Shown one piece after another: positions 53,659 through 63,370 of a DNA stretch of 64,000 nt. Numbering within the stretch: position 1 is the first letter of the stretch; the number at the start of each line of letters is the position of its first letter. This DNA is from Sporocytophaga myxococcoides (GTDB taxonomy: Bacteria; Bacteroidota; Bacteroidia; Cytophagales; Cytophagaceae). Under the pieces are notes generated by a model. That model was given only the letters and a program-made list of their open reading frames with translations. It searched no databases and was not told the origin of the DNA. The DNA lies in contig NZ_BBLT01000011.1 of assembly GCF_000775915.1 (NCBI RefSeq), positions 62,001 through 126,000 on the forward strand, read 5' to 3'. A program made the translations under genes and the position numbers.

Positions 53659-55773
53659 TTATTGTTGTTTAAAGTATACGCTAAAAGTAGAACCTTTACC
53701 TTTTTCACTTTCTACTTCTATTTTGCCGCCTGCATCGTCTATAATTCTTTTAATTATGTATAATCCTATACCCGTTCCCTCTGTTTCTGTATTAAATCTT
53801 TTAAACATCTTAAATAGCTTAGTGTGCTTCAAATCTATTCCGATGCCATTATCAGAGACAGATAGAATGGCATAATTGTCTTGCTTATAACATTTAATTG
53901 ATACTTCAGGCGTTCTTTCTGATCTGTATTTTATAGCATTGCTTAGCAGATTCATTACAATACTTCTCAGATCTTTTTTTGAAAATTCTATAGTAGGACA
54001 ATTTTCTAAATTTAAGCTTATCTCAGCATTATTTTTTTTAATTTGGTCAAAGAGGAGTATCTGCACATCATCAATTATTTCACTCAAATTCTGAGGAGCA
54101 ATATCATCTTTTTCCATTCTTTGGATCTTGGAGATTTCAGTCAGGTCCATGATGGTGTTTTTTAATTTGGAAATGGATGTCTTGATCATCTCAATGAGAG
54201 AGATAACTTCTTTTTTTTTAAATGTCGGGTCAGAAGTAACATCATCAAGCATCGTTGTCAATCCTTCAATATTTGCTATAGGGGCTTTTAGATCATGTGA
54301 TGCAGTATAGATAAAATTATCAAGATCAGTGTTTATTTTCAGAAGGGAGTCATTTTTTTCATTCAGGTCTTTTGTGCGAGCTTCTACTTTCTTTTCGAGT
54401 TCCATATTCAATTTATGCAACATACCTTCAGTTTCCATCAACTCTTCAGTGGTTTTTTGAAGCTCCAGATTAGACTGGTTTAACTTGGAGATATTTCTTT
54501 TTTGATCTGTTATATCATAAGATACGCCTAAGTATCCTTTAAAATTTTTATCGATATCATAAAATGGACGTCCTAAACTTAAGATCCATCTATATTGTCC
54601 ATCATACCTTTTAACCCTTAATTCAATTTCGAATGCACTTTTATTCTTTGAGGCATTATCAAAAGTGGTCATTAACCGCTCGTAATCTTCTTTTGGTATA
54701 GAGGCCGACCAATCCTTTTTTAATTCATCTTCCAGGCAACTTCCTGAAAATTTTAACCATGTTTTGTTGTAATATACAGGTGCTCCATCAGCATTTGTTC
54801 TCCAGATCAATGCAGGAAAATCTTCTAAGATAGTTAAGTAGAAATCTCTTGATTGCTTTAATCTTTCTTCTGTTTGTTTTTTTTCAAGAAACGTTCCCAG
54901 TTGAATTGCAAGAGATGTTACAACTCTTGTGAAAATAATATCCTCTTCTTTCGATTCGGTAAAGTAAAACATCAGGGACGCGAAAACTTCACCTTCATGT
55001 GTTACAATTGGCACTCCTAAGGCACTCTTTAGACCTACTTGTGCTGCAATTTCTTTTCTCTTAAAATCACTGTCGTGGCTTGTTATATCTGGATTCCATA
55101 CCGTTTTATTCAGGAATACACTTCCGGTCATTCCTTCACCAATCTTGAATGTAGCTAGCTTACTTACTTCGAAAAATGGTAAAAATTTTTCTTCACTCAT
55201 ATACCATACCGGAGCATATTCAATTATGTATTTACCCCTGTTTAAAACCCAAGCTTCTCCGCAATTCCATCCGGCTTCCTGGCAAATAAACTTGATAGTC
55301 AGACTTAGAGCATTATTGAAATTATCAGCTTTGCTTATTGAAGCAGAAATCGTCTGAAGGATTTCCATTTCCTTCATAATTTTATGTTTTTCAGAAGTAT
55401 TTCTGATTATTCCTGCAAAATAATATTTTCCTTTTTCTGTCCAGGCTGATAGGGATAGCTCGATAGGAAACTCAAATTGATTTTTATGTATAGCTGATAT
55501 CTCAAATGTTTTCCCTATCAATGTTGATTGACCGCTGTTAATAAATCTTTTTATTCCTTTTAAGTGAGCATTACGATGTCTTTGAGGCATTAGAATAGTT
55601 AAGCTTTCTCCAATGATTTCTTCTTGTTGGTAGCCAAATAGTTCAAGTGCCTTCTTGTTACAATACAATATTGTTGAATTCTCATCTGCTATAAAGATGG
55701 AATCTGTAGCAAATTCAGTGACTGCTTTAAAACTGTTTTCCGACAATTTAATCCGAGGCTCTTTACTTTTCAT
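53659..55773 (-). CDS. PAS-GAF-PAS sensor histidine kinase
   Basis: A 704-residue kinase without transmembrane helices, so probably cytoplasmic. Order: PAS (about 12-130, SIFIADENSTILYCNKKALE), GAF (about 145-305), PAS (about 310-430, WRTNADGAPVYYNKTWLKFS), a coiled coil (about 430-480), HisKA with phospho-accepting His near 493 (YTASHDLKAPIAN), and HATPase_c with N box (IVMNLLSNAIKYRS) and G boxes (SDNGIGID, GTGIGLYIIKRI). All key residues are present. No response regulator gene adjoins it, so its partner is elsewhere. The GAF and PAS domains suggest sensing of a diffusible ligand, redox or light cue. Confidence 0.92.
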   Translation of the reverse strand: MKSKEPRIKLSENSFKAVTEFATDSIFIADENSTILYCNKKALELFGYQQEEIIGESLTILMPQRHRNAHLKGIKRFINSGQSTLIGKTFEISAIHKNQFEFPIELSLSAWTEKGKYYFAGIIRNTSEKHKIMKEMEILQTISASISKADNFNNALSLTIKFICQEAGWNCGEAWVLNRGKYIIEYAPVWYMSEEKFLPFFEVSKLATFKIGEGMTGSVFLNKTVWNPDITSHDSDFKRKEIAAQVGLKSALGVPIVTHEGEVFASLMFYFTESKEEDIIFTRVVTSLAIQLGTFLEKKQTEERLKQSRDFYLTILEDFPALIWRTNADGAPVYYNKTWLKFSGSCLEDELKKDWSASIPKEDYERLMTTFDNASKNKSAFEIELRVKRYDGQYRWILSLGRPFYDIDKNFKGYLGVSYDITDQKRNISKLNQSNLELQKTTEELMETEGMLHKLNMELEKKVEARTKDLNEKNDSLLKINTDLDNFIYTASHDLKAPIANIEGLTTMLDDVTSDPTFKKKEVISLIEMIKTSISKLKNTIMDLTEISKIQRMEKDDIAPQNLSEIIDDVQILLFDQIKKNNAEISLNLENCPTIEFSKKDLRSIVMNLLSNAIKYRSERTPEVSIKCYKQDNYAILSVSDNGIGIDLKHTKLFKMFKRFNTETEGTGIGLYIIKRIIDDAGGKIEVESEKGKGSTFSVYFKQQ

Positions 55774-56149
55774 GCGGTTCTTAGAAATGCCACTGATAAA
55801 TTATTTTCGATGTTTAAGTAAACAATTTTTTCTCTTTTAAATCATTCCGAAAATGAATGGCTATGTATTTCTTTATAATATTTAAATAAAAAAATTACTT
55901 TAATTGTTTTGAGCAATGCTAACACCGTCTTAGATCCTATCGCCTTTTAGTTTGGTCAATAAAAAAGCCTCTTGATAATAAGAGGCTTTGTCATAAATAA
56001 TCATCGTTATTAGCTTTAACTCGCTATAGATTTTAAAAATATTATTCCAGTTATTATTGAACAATGAAAATCTGTGGAAGTCAAAGAAAGTTTCTTTATG
56101 TACAGATTCTTTATGCGTTGACGTAGATGAGCATTATTATCATGGAGAC
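55774..56149. other. Intergenic region between kinase and oxidoreductase genes
   Basis: It contains the strong terminator at 55963-55989 and the kinase promoter region. No further gene is recognised. Confidence 0.5.
55963..55989 (-). terminator. Rho-independent terminator
   Basis: AAAGCCTCTT and AAGAGGCTTT form a 10-bp stem around GATAAT. On the minus strand it is followed by a run of T. It lies about 160 bp after the minus-strand luciferase-like gene and would separate it from the kinase gene. Confidence 0.8.
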
Positions 56150-57181
56150 CTATTTTTTTAATGCTTCCCTCACTTTTGGTGCTATTTTGGTTCCGAAAAT
56201 TTCAATCGATTTCATAAGAGATGTATGGGAGGGGCCCCCTACATCCATGTGGGCTGAAAATCTGGTGAGTCCGAATAGTTCGTTCAGCTCAAGGATCTTG
56301 TCGATTGCTTCACTTGCATCGCCAATAATAAGATGACCATTTTGTCCACGGCCATAATCAAATTGGCTGCGGGAAAATGGCTGCCAGCCTCGTGTCCGGC
56401 CAATACGATTCATCTGTTCAGAATAGACAGGGAAGTATTCATCTGCTATTTTCTTACTATCTTCTCCGAAGAAACAATGCATGTGTACGCCTACCTGAAA
56501 TCTGGTCATATCATGATTGAAATGCTGATACACATCCTGATAATACTGGAATAATGGTTGGAACTGTGCAGGATTCCCACCAATGATAGCAAAGATTACT
56601 GGCAAGCCAACCTTCCCGGCGCGTAGAACTGATTCAGGAGTGCCTCCAACTGCTACCCATATCTTTAACCGATCGTTTACTGCTCTTGGTAATACTTCCT
56701 GGTTGTTTAATGATGTCCTGTATTTGCCTTTCCAGGATATAGGGTTTTGTGTATTTATTTTAAGTAAAAGGTCCAACTTTTCTTCAAACAAGTCATTGTA
56801 ATCTTTTAAATCAAATCCATAGATAGGGAATGATTCTATAAAGCTTCCTCTTCCGGCAGTAATTTCTGCTCTACCATTGCTTATCTGATCGATGGTAGCA
56901 AAGCTTTGGTAGATTCTAACCGGGTCGGATGAGCTTAGCACTGTCACAGCGCTGCCTAATTTAATTTGCTTGGTAACAGTGGAAGCTGCAGCCAACACAA
57001 TTTCGGGTACAGATACTGCATAATCAGGGCGATGATGCTCCCCGATGCCAAAAAAGTCGAGGCCTACCTCATCCATCAGTTTTATCTCCTCGATCAGCTC
57101 ACGTAAACGCTCTCCTGCAGGAAGAGGTTGTCCATTCTGATCATAATGATTATCGCCAAACATGCCTATGCCGAGTTCCAT
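56150..57181 (-). CDS. LLM-class flavin-dependent oxidoreductase
   Basis: A 343-residue bacterial-luciferase-like monooxygenase (YhbW group) that would use FMNH2 or F420-type flavin to oxidise an unknown substrate. Visible features are the start MELGIGMFGDNHYDQNGQPL, GIGEHHRPDYAVS (flavin-contact loop), AVTVLSSSDPVRIYQSFATI and GRAEITAGRGSFIESFPIYG. Length and motifs are normal. It is cytoplasmic and monocistronic, with its own terminator, divergent from the GbsR-type regulator gene. Confidence 0.92.
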   Translation of the reverse strand: MELGIGMFGDNHYDQNGQPLPAGERLRELIEEIKLMDEVGLDFFGIGEHHRPDYAVSVPEIVLAAASTVTKQIKLGSAVTVLSSSDPVRIYQSFATIDQISNGRAEITAGRGSFIESFPIYGFDLKDYNDLFEEKLDLLLKINTQNPISWKGKYRTSLNNQEVLPRAVNDRLKIWVAVGGTPESVLRAGKVGLPVIFAIIGGNPAQFQPLFQYYQDVYQHFNHDMTRFQVGVHMHCFFGEDSKKIADEYFPVYSEQMNRIGRTRGWQPFSRSQFDYGRGQNGHLIIGDASEAIDKILELNELFGLTRFSAHMDVGGPSHTSLMKSIEIFGTKIAPKVREALKK

Positions 57182-57591
57182 AAGTTCTATTTTTTTCTTG
57201 TAAAGATAGGAAAAGAACGACTTACTGATGGTGCGTGTTTGTGAGTTACTTTTATATTTTATTTATTACCTGATAAGTAGTTTTTATTATCAGTTATTAA
57301 GTGAGGAAAAGTTTATGGTTTAAATTCGATCATCTCACTCGGTTTCCATCCTAATCTATGTTAATTGACATATACAGATTCTCTTTTTTTAATTCAAATG
57401 CCCTTCTGGCTAAATATGAAACGACCTCAGGCCGCCCCCCCCAAATAGTGTTGTGAAAAATAAGGTTTCACCGGACAAATATTAAGTGGGCTTCAAAAGG
57501 CTATAAAACAAAAACATTAGACCCACGGAAAATTTGTACTAAGCCAATGACTATGCATATATTTGTAAATGCTTGATCACAAATAATCTGT
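57182..57591. other. Divergent intergenic region with a poly-C tract
   Basis: About 410 bp between the LLM oxidoreductase and GbsR-type genes. It carries a clear promoter (57533-57565) and a run of eight C at 57435-57442, unusual in this AT-rich sequence. No gene is seen. Confidence 0.5.
57533..57565 (+). promoter_or_regulatory. Textbook Bacteroidota promoter of the GbsR-type regulator
   Basis: TTTG at 57533-57536 (-33 box) is followed after 21 bp by TATATTTG at 57558-57565 (-7 box, TAnnTTTG). Transcription should start near 57571, about 20 bp before the ATG at 57592. TGCATAT around the -7 box could form part of an autoregulatory operator. Confidence 0.75.
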
Positions 57592-58080
57592 ATGAATGAG
57601 TCGATTCTAACATCAAAGCAACGTGAGCTTATTGAGAAATTGGGAGTGGCCCACGAAAAATCAGGAATGCAACCTGTACCTGCCAGAATATTAGGTCTTT
57701 TGCTGGTTTCTGATAAAACCGAACTTTCCTTCGAAGAAATTCAGAATAGTTTAAAAATTAGCAAAAGTTCTACAAGTGCCTCTCTGAACCTTCTTATTTC
57801 TTTAAATAGAATTGAATACATCACTTATTCTGGTGTGAGAAAAAGATATTTCCGGTTAAAAATCTTTAATTGGAAGGAGGATATGAAAAAGAAGATGGAA
57901 GAAATTTCTGAAATAAGTACTCTGTTCAAGGAAGTTATAAAACAAAGGTCTAAATCCACAAAAGAATTTAACCAGTCCTTATACGAAATCGTTGATTTTT
58001 TCGATTTCTTCAATGATGAAGTTCCGGCGATTTTTAAAAAATGGGAGCAGAAGCATAAAAAAAATAAAGAAGTTAAATGA
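57592..58080 (+). CDS. GbsR/MarR-family transcriptional regulator
   Basis: A 162-residue winged-helix regulator. The DNA-binding core is about residues 22-90 (PARILGLLLVSDKTELSFEE, then a recognition helix with SLKISKSSTSASLNLLISLN and the wing YSGVRKRYFRL). The C-terminal half is a long helix rich in Lys/Glu/Phe for dimerisation, as in GbsR-type proteins. In Bacteroidota such regulators often control adjacent transport genes. Here it is followed 101 bp later by a TonB receptor and a DUF4249 lipoprotein gene, the likely targets. Confidence 0.87.
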   Translation: MNESILTSKQRELIEKLGVAHEKSGMQPVPARILGLLLVSDKTELSFEEIQNSLKISKSSTSASLNLLISLNRIEYITYSGVRKRYFRLKIFNWKEDMKKKMEEISEISTLFKEVIKQRSKSTKEFNQSLYEIVDFFDFFNDEVPAIFKKWEQKHKKNKEVK

Positions 58081-58181
58081 AGTTCTTTATTTTAGTTAAT
58101 TTAGTTCAGGATTTCCAGAACCAAAGCTAACATTAGGTTTAACTCTGGACGACATCATTACAATAGAGGAATTAAGTTTAC

Positions 58182-60539
58182 ATGATTTTGAGTAAAGTTT
58201 ACAATTTAAGTCTCTCCGCATTTAAAGGCAGACTTTTATTAATGGTGTTAGTTTATTTAGTTTCTGCTAAAAGCTATTCACAGATTAAACACACTATCAG
58301 CGGGATAGTTAAAGATAATGCAACAGGTGAGGTTTTAACAGGTGCAACAGTTTCTGTTAAAGAAACAGTAACAGGCACTGTAGCCAATGAAAATGGATAT
58401 TACTTCTTATACCTTCCACAAGGCAATTATACCTTGTTGGTTAATTTTTTTGGGTATAAATCTAAGGAAATCAAAGTAGAGCTTGTAAAGGATGTTACAA
58501 TAAATATATCAATGTCCGAAGATGTTGATGAACTTAAGGAAGTAATTGTTACTACTGAAAAGAAAAACGACAACATTACTAAAGCAGAAATCGGAGTTGA
58601 AAAGCTTGAGGTAAAAGAGATTAATAAAATACCTGTGTTGTTGGGAGAAAAAGATATTATTAAATCCATTCAGCTCATTCCAGGTGTTAAATCCGGGGAG
58701 GGTACTGCCGGTTTTTATGTTCGAGGTGGAGGTGTAGATCAGAACCTAGTATTGTTGGATGATGCTCCCATTTATAACGCATCACATTTGCTTGGCTTTT
58801 TCTCTGTATTTAATTCTGATGCTATTAACGATCTTACAATTTATAAAGGAGGAATTCCAGCTCAGTTTGGCGGAAGATTGTCTTCAGTATTGGATATAAG
58901 GTCTAATGAGGGCAATTATAAAAAGCTAAGTGCAAACGGAGGAATAGGTCTTATTTCTTCAAGGTTAAATATAGAAGCTCCGATTATTAAGGATAAAGCA
59001 TCTATCATGCTTGCAGGCAGAAGGTCCTATGCAGACTTATTCCTGAAGCTTTCACCTGAGGAGGGTCTTAAGAACTCAAAGCTTTATTTTTATGATCTGA
59101 ATGGTAAACTAACTTTTCGTCTTGGAGAGAAAGACAGAGTTTTTATAAGCGGATATTTTGGAAGAGATGTTTTAGGATATAAAAAGTTATTCAATTTCGA
59201 CTGGGGTAATGCAGCAGCAACTGTGAAATGGATGCACACGTTCAATGATAAATGGTATTCAAGCACATCTTTAATTCACTCTGATTACAGATACAGAATA
59301 AAACTTGACTTTAGCGGAACGTCATTATTTATTATCTCTAAGATCAATAATAATCAGCTAAAACAGGATTTTCAATATGTCCCCAGTGCCAGAAGCAAAC
59401 TTAATTTTGGAGCGATTACTTCTTACCTTAAAGTTGTCCCTGGTATAGTTACGACAAAGTCAGATAATACCGAAAATGAAGAGAAACTAAGCAATAAAGT
59501 AGGATGGGAAAATGCAGCTTATATTTCTCATGATTTTAAGTATTCAGAGAAGTTAAACTTAGTTTATGGACTTCGTTTAACTTCTTTCTCTGTGCTTGGT
59601 CCTGGTGATTTTCTTGATATCGATAAAAATGGGAATACACTTGACACCTCATCATATGCAAGCGGAAAGATTGTTAAAACTTATGTAAACCTTGAACCAA
59701 GATTTGCTGCAAGTTATGTATTCAATGAAAGGTCTTCAATTAAGGCTGCCTATTGCAGAACCACCCAGAATGTTCATTTGCTAAGCAACAGTACTTCCGG
59801 AAGCCCTACTGACCAGTGGATACCTACAAGTAAATATGTAAAACCGGAAATAGGAGATCAGGTTTCTGTAGGGTATTTCAGAAATTTTGATGAGAACAAA
59901 TATCAGTTTTCTGCTGAGGCATATTACAAAGACATGCAGAACCAGGTAGATTTTAAAAACAATGCACAGCTTGGTCTGAATAATAATGTCGAAAATCAAA
60001 TACTGATTGGTAAAGGCAGAGCCTATGGTATTGAGTTCTTTTTGAAAAAGAAGTATGGAAAATTTAATGGATGGATCGGATATACAATATCAAAAACGGA
60101 AAGAAAATTTGATCTTATAAATGAAGGTTCCTACTATCCTGCTAAGCAGGACAGACGTCATGATATTTCTGTTGTAGGAATTTACGAGTTATCTTCTAAG
60201 TGGACGTTATCAGGTTCCTGGGTATATTATACAGGAAACGCTATTACATATCCAAGTGGTAAATACTATGCAGATAACAGAGTGCTCTTTTATTACGGAG
60301 ATAGGAACCAGGACAGAATGCCGGATTATCATCGTCTGGATATCGGAGCTACTTGGATCAGGAAGAAAACTGAGAAATTTGAATCCAGCTGGACGTTTTC
60401 TATCTATAACCTTTATGGAAGAGCCAATCCGTATATGATTTATTTCAGACAGAATGAAGCAGATGCATCTAAAACGGAAGCAGTCAAAGTGACACTTTTT
60501 AAAATGGTACCATCTTTTACTTATAATTTTAAATTCTGA
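58182..60539 (+). CDS. TonB-dependent receptor paired with a DUF4249 lipoprotein
   Basis: A 785-residue outer-membrane receptor. It has a long signal peptide (about 1-34, ending SYSQ), a CarboxypepD_reg-like domain (about 36-115, ISGIVKDNATGEVLTGATVS), a plug (about 130-245, GFYVRGGGVDQNLVLLDDAP and GGIPAQFGGRLSSVLDIR) and a beta-barrel ending MVPSFTYNFKF. It shares the plug style of receptors encoded next to DUF4249 proteins. It starts 6 bp before its DUF4249 partner. The transported ligand is unknown. This receptor differs from the CxxC receptor at 33951-36230 and is more SusC-like at its N-terminus. Confidence 0.9.
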   Translation: MILSKVYNLSLSAFKGRLLLMVLVYLVSAKSYSQIKHTISGIVKDNATGEVLTGATVSVKETVTGTVANENGYYFLYLPQGNYTLLVNFFGYKSKEIKVELVKDVTINISMSEDVDELKEVIVTTEKKNDNITKAEIGVEKLEVKEINKIPVLLGEKDIIKSIQLIPGVKSGEGTAGFYVRGGGVDQNLVLLDDAPIYNASHLLGFFSVFNSDAINDLTIYKGGIPAQFGGRLSSVLDIRSNEGNYKKLSANGGIGLISSRLNIEAPIIKDKASIMLAGRRSYADLFLKLSPEEGLKNSKLYFYDLNGKLTFRLGEKDRVFISGYFGRDVLGYKKLFNFDWGNAAATVKWMHTFNDKWYSSTSLIHSDYRYRIKLDFSGTSLFIISKINNNQLKQDFQYVPSARSKLNFGAITSYLKVVPGIVTTKSDNTENEEKLSNKVGWENAAYISHDFKYSEKLNLVYGLRLTSFSVLGPGDFLDIDKNGNTLDTSSYASGKIVKTYVNLEPRFAASYVFNERSSIKAAYCRTTQNVHLLSNSTSGSPTDQWIPTSKYVKPEIGDQVSVGYFRNFDENKYQFSAEAYYKDMQNQVDFKNNAQLGLNNNVENQILIGKGRAYGIEFFLKKKYGKFNGWIGYTISKTERKFDLINEGSYYPAKQDRRHDISVVGIYELSSKWTLSGSWVYYTGNAITYPSGKYYADNRVLFYYGDRNQDRMPDYHRLDIGATWIRKKTEKFESSWTFSIYNLYGRANPYMIYFRQNEADASKTEAVKVTLFKMVPSFTYNFKF

Positions 60540-60545
60540 TAATAT

Positions 60546-61364
60546 ATGGAAATGAAATATAGTCAGTTTGCATATATTGCTTTTATTTCAGCGATATCTT
60601 TTCTTTTATCTTCATGTGAAAAGGTCATAGACCTAAAGCTCAGAGATTCGGATGCAGGCATCGTGATAGAAGGTGCGGTAACAGATCAGCCAGGACCATA
60701 CAAAGTTAAGATTACCAGAAAAGTTAATTTTGATGAACCAAATGTTTTCCCTCCTGTAAATGGTGCTACTGTTGTTATCTCTGACAATATGGGTAACATA
60801 GATACGTTGAATCAAGTTGGGCCTGGTCTTTATGAAACTAATTCAATTGTTGGTATAGCTGGCAATACATATACGCTTAGCGTTGGTGATCAGGGAAAAA
60901 CTTATACTGGACAATCTGTTATGCCACAGCCAGTCGCTATAGATAGCATATCTATTGACTATTTTCTCTTTGGAGGCCCTGATACGGCAAAATATGTAAA
61001 AATAGATTTCAGGGATCCTAAAGGGATAAAAAACTATTATAGGGTTCTTGAAGTATTCAATGGGGATACACTTGATGGAATACACATTTTAAACGATGAT
61101 TATCGCGATGGGCAAAGATTTACACAGCCTATCTTTGAAGATGGGGAGGGTGATAGTTATCAGACATTCAAATCAGGCGATGTTGTTACGATACTTCTCT
61201 TATCTATCAATGAAAGTACCTTTAATTATTTAAGAGGAGTGGATGCAATTGCTGATGGAGGTCCGTCCAGAACACCGTCCAACCCCCCTACAAACATTTC
61301 CAAGCCTGCACTAGGTTATTTCAGTGCACATTCTGTCACCTCCAGGACAATTATCGTAAAGTAA
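60546..61364 (+). CDS. DUF4249-domain lipoprotein
   Basis: A 272-residue lipoprotein with lipobox LLSSCEKVIDL near residue 25. The DUF4249 domain starts VIEGAVTDQPGPYKVKITRK and continues with VNGATVVISDNMGNIDTLNQ and GNTYTLSVGDQGKTYTGQSV. It is short for DUF4249 proteins but has the usual features. It lies 6 bp after the receptor gene, so they form a receptor/lipoprotein pair at the outer membrane, analogous to SusC/SusD in layout but with unknown cargo. Surface exposure is likely but not proven. Confidence 0.9.
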   Translation: MEMKYSQFAYIAFISAISFLLSSCEKVIDLKLRDSDAGIVIEGAVTDQPGPYKVKITRKVNFDEPNVFPPVNGATVVISDNMGNIDTLNQVGPGLYETNSIVGIAGNTYTLSVGDQGKTYTGQSVMPQPVAIDSISIDYFLFGGPDTAKYVKIDFRDPKGIKNYYRVLEVFNGDTLDGIHILNDDYRDGQRFTQPIFEDGEGDSYQTFKSGDVVTILLLSINESTFNYLRGVDAIADGGPSRTPSNPPTNISKPALGYFSAHSVTSRTIIVK

Positions 61365-61387
61365 TTAGTATTACGCTTTCTTAATAA

Positions 61388-61420
61388 GGAAAATCAGGGA
61401 TGGACCTGATTTCCTTTTTT
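61388..61420 (+). terminator. Rho-independent terminator of the receptor/DUF4249 operon
   Basis: GGAAAATCAGG and CCTGATTTCC pair, with one unpaired A, around GATGGA and are followed by six T, 23 bp past the stop codon. Confidence 0.9.
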
Positions 61421-62071
61421 CTATGAAAGGGTAGTATATAATGAATTAATTTTTGGAAACTATTTATTAGTCTAAACGTAGCGCTGGTAGGGTTGAAGCA
61501 AGGATAGAAATTATTATCTGCACGAAACAGTACGCTGAAATTAAATCCTATTTAAATATCCAGCATCATTTTTCCGTTTTCTTACCGTAAAAGGTTTGAT
61601 AGTCAGAATACATATATTCCTGGTAAATATGATTTTGTGGCTTAAAAATTTTCGTTTACCTATACCTTTAGTGCATTAATTGATTCAGCGAAACGTTTTA
61701 CTGAAAATAACGTTCATGCAGTCAAATACTTCAACTAAGGATTTTCAAGTAGCTAATTCTTCTGACAGAATCTTATTTAATTAAAGCTGCAAGAATCATT
61801 ATCGGTATAGCGCCAATATTGATTTGAAGGAAGAATTTTCACAATACCTAAGCTGAAGCATTCAATTTACAGAAGGCCAATATGACCGGAAATTTACAAA
61901 TACTACCAATTGAATTGACAGATAACAGAAGAAGTTATGAAAATAAAAGTGCTGTTTCAGAAAGATTACATTTGTTCCCAACCATTTTACAATCGGTTCG
62001 TGAATTGGATGATATAGTTTTGTTTATAACAGCATTTTCAACCTTTCAAATACTTATTGGCTTCTAGAATT
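61421..62071. other. Intergenic region before cheR
   Basis: About 650 bp that should hold the promoter of the CheR-SiaB-SiaC locus. A 61-codon frame at 61882-62067 (MTGNLQILPIELTDNRRSYE...) starts with ATG and runs into the cheR start. It may be a short gene or a decayed remnant, and I do not recognise it. No repeats or RNA gene seen. Confidence 0.45.
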
Positions 62072-62902
62072 ATGGTACAGGAGATTGGTGTATCGGAAAT
62101 AAACAGGGTTGTTTCTGTTGTTCAGGAAAAGTTTGATCTTGACTTCAGCAATTATGCAGTATCCTCATTCAAGAGGCGACTGGAGAGGCTTATAGAAGTT
62201 CGCAATTACAAGACCATAGACAATCTGATTTTCAAAATTGAAAATAATAGTTTTACCAAAGAAGAGTTTTTGCACGAAATTACTGTAAATGTCACAGAGA
62301 TGTTCCGCGATCCTTCTTTCTGGAGAGCTATCAAAAAAGTATTGTCCTTCTCTCTTGAATCATTACCTAAAATCCGTATTTGGCATGCTGCATGTTCTTC
62401 TGGTGAAGAGGTATATTCCATGCTGATTCTTTTAAAGGAAATGAACCTTCTTGACAAATGTGAAATCGTAGCTTCTGATATTGATAATATGATACTTGCA
62501 AGAGCAAAGGATGGAACTATTGCTATGAGAAACATGGAGCTGAATTGTAAGAATTATGCTCGTGTTCATGACGACTATCAGGATTTGATGAAATATTTTA
62601 AAGTGGATGGAGAATATTGCAGGTTTGATAAGTCTCTTTTATCTAGAGTTTCATTTAGAAATATTGATCTTGTGAAGGCTGAAAGTACGTCTAAATATGA
62701 TATCATATTTTGTAGAAATGTTATGATATACTTTAATCAGGCATTACAGTCAAAGGTGTTGAATCTTCTTCATAAGAGTTTATTTATTCATAGCTATCTT
62801 GTTGTAGGAACAAAAGAAACAATTTCTTCTGCATTGGAAGTAGCTCCAAAGTTTATCTCAGTGAATAATGAGGAAAAAATTTATAAGAAAATTAAAGATT
62901 AG
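62072..62902 (+). CDS. cheR: CheR-type protein methyltransferase
   Basis: The ATG at 62072 gives a 276-residue enzyme (MVQEIGVSEINRVVSVVQEK). The TTG start at 62057 is less likely. It has the CheR N-terminal helical domain (about 5-75, FSNYAVSSFKRRLERLIEVR) and an S-adenosylmethionine-binding methyltransferase domain: RIWHAACSSGEEVYSMLILL, VASDIDNMILARAKDG and YDIIFCRNVMIYF. It should methylate glutamates of a receptor or another protein. No CheB or chemoreceptor gene is in the window; the SiaB and SiaC genes follow, so it may act in non-chemotaxis signalling. Confidence 0.9.
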   Translation: MVQEIGVSEINRVVSVVQEKFDLDFSNYAVSSFKRRLERLIEVRNYKTIDNLIFKIENNSFTKEEFLHEITVNVTEMFRDPSFWRAIKKVLSFSLESLPKIRIWHAACSSGEEVYSMLILLKEMNLLDKCEIVASDIDNMILARAKDGTIAMRNMELNCKNYARVHDDYQDLMKYFKVDGEYCRFDKSLLSRVSFRNIDLVKAESTSKYDIIFCRNVMIYFNQALQSKVLNLLHKSLFIHSYLVVGTKETISSALEVAPKFISVNNEEKIYKKIKD

Positions 62903-63370
62903 TAATAGAGATAAGAGTTATTAAGTAAAGTTTGGGATTTAATTCTCCGTTTAACTCCTTCAATACTGCAAAATTAACAGGTTAAGAAGCTCTTTCAACC
63001 AGGCTTTGCTTATCTGTTTCGAACCAAATTCTGATACCCTTTCCGATATCAGATGCTGCAAATAATTACGAAATCAACAAACTATCTATATCGCTTAATG
63101 ATCTTCTATACTTGTTAAAGAAAGATACACTTACTCGATCTGTTTCGTTTAATTTATAATACTAAAGACTTATTTGGAAGGTTTGAAAATCAGACAAATT
63201 TACTGGCCATTTATTGAAACCCTTATCAACAAGATAAAGTATACATGTTTCCCATGGGCATATGTTTTTCATGTAGAATAAGTGTTTGGGAATTTTATAA
63301 AAATGAAACTCGTACTTCCAGAGCTTGGAAATACTCAGAATATAGTAACAATTAATCAATAATAATTTTT
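62903..63370. other. Intergenic region between cheR and siaB
   Basis: About 470 bp, long for an operon. A short minus-strand stretch near 63060-62985 reads AASDIGKGIRIWFETDKQSL, but no gene structure supports it. SiaB and SiaC may have their own promoter here. Confidence 0.4.

Noticed and set aside
62985-63060. Minus-strand stretch reading AASDIGKGIRIWFETDKQSL
   Set aside because: It looks faintly like coding sequence but has no start codon in frame nearby, no matching neighbour and stops within about 90 bases.
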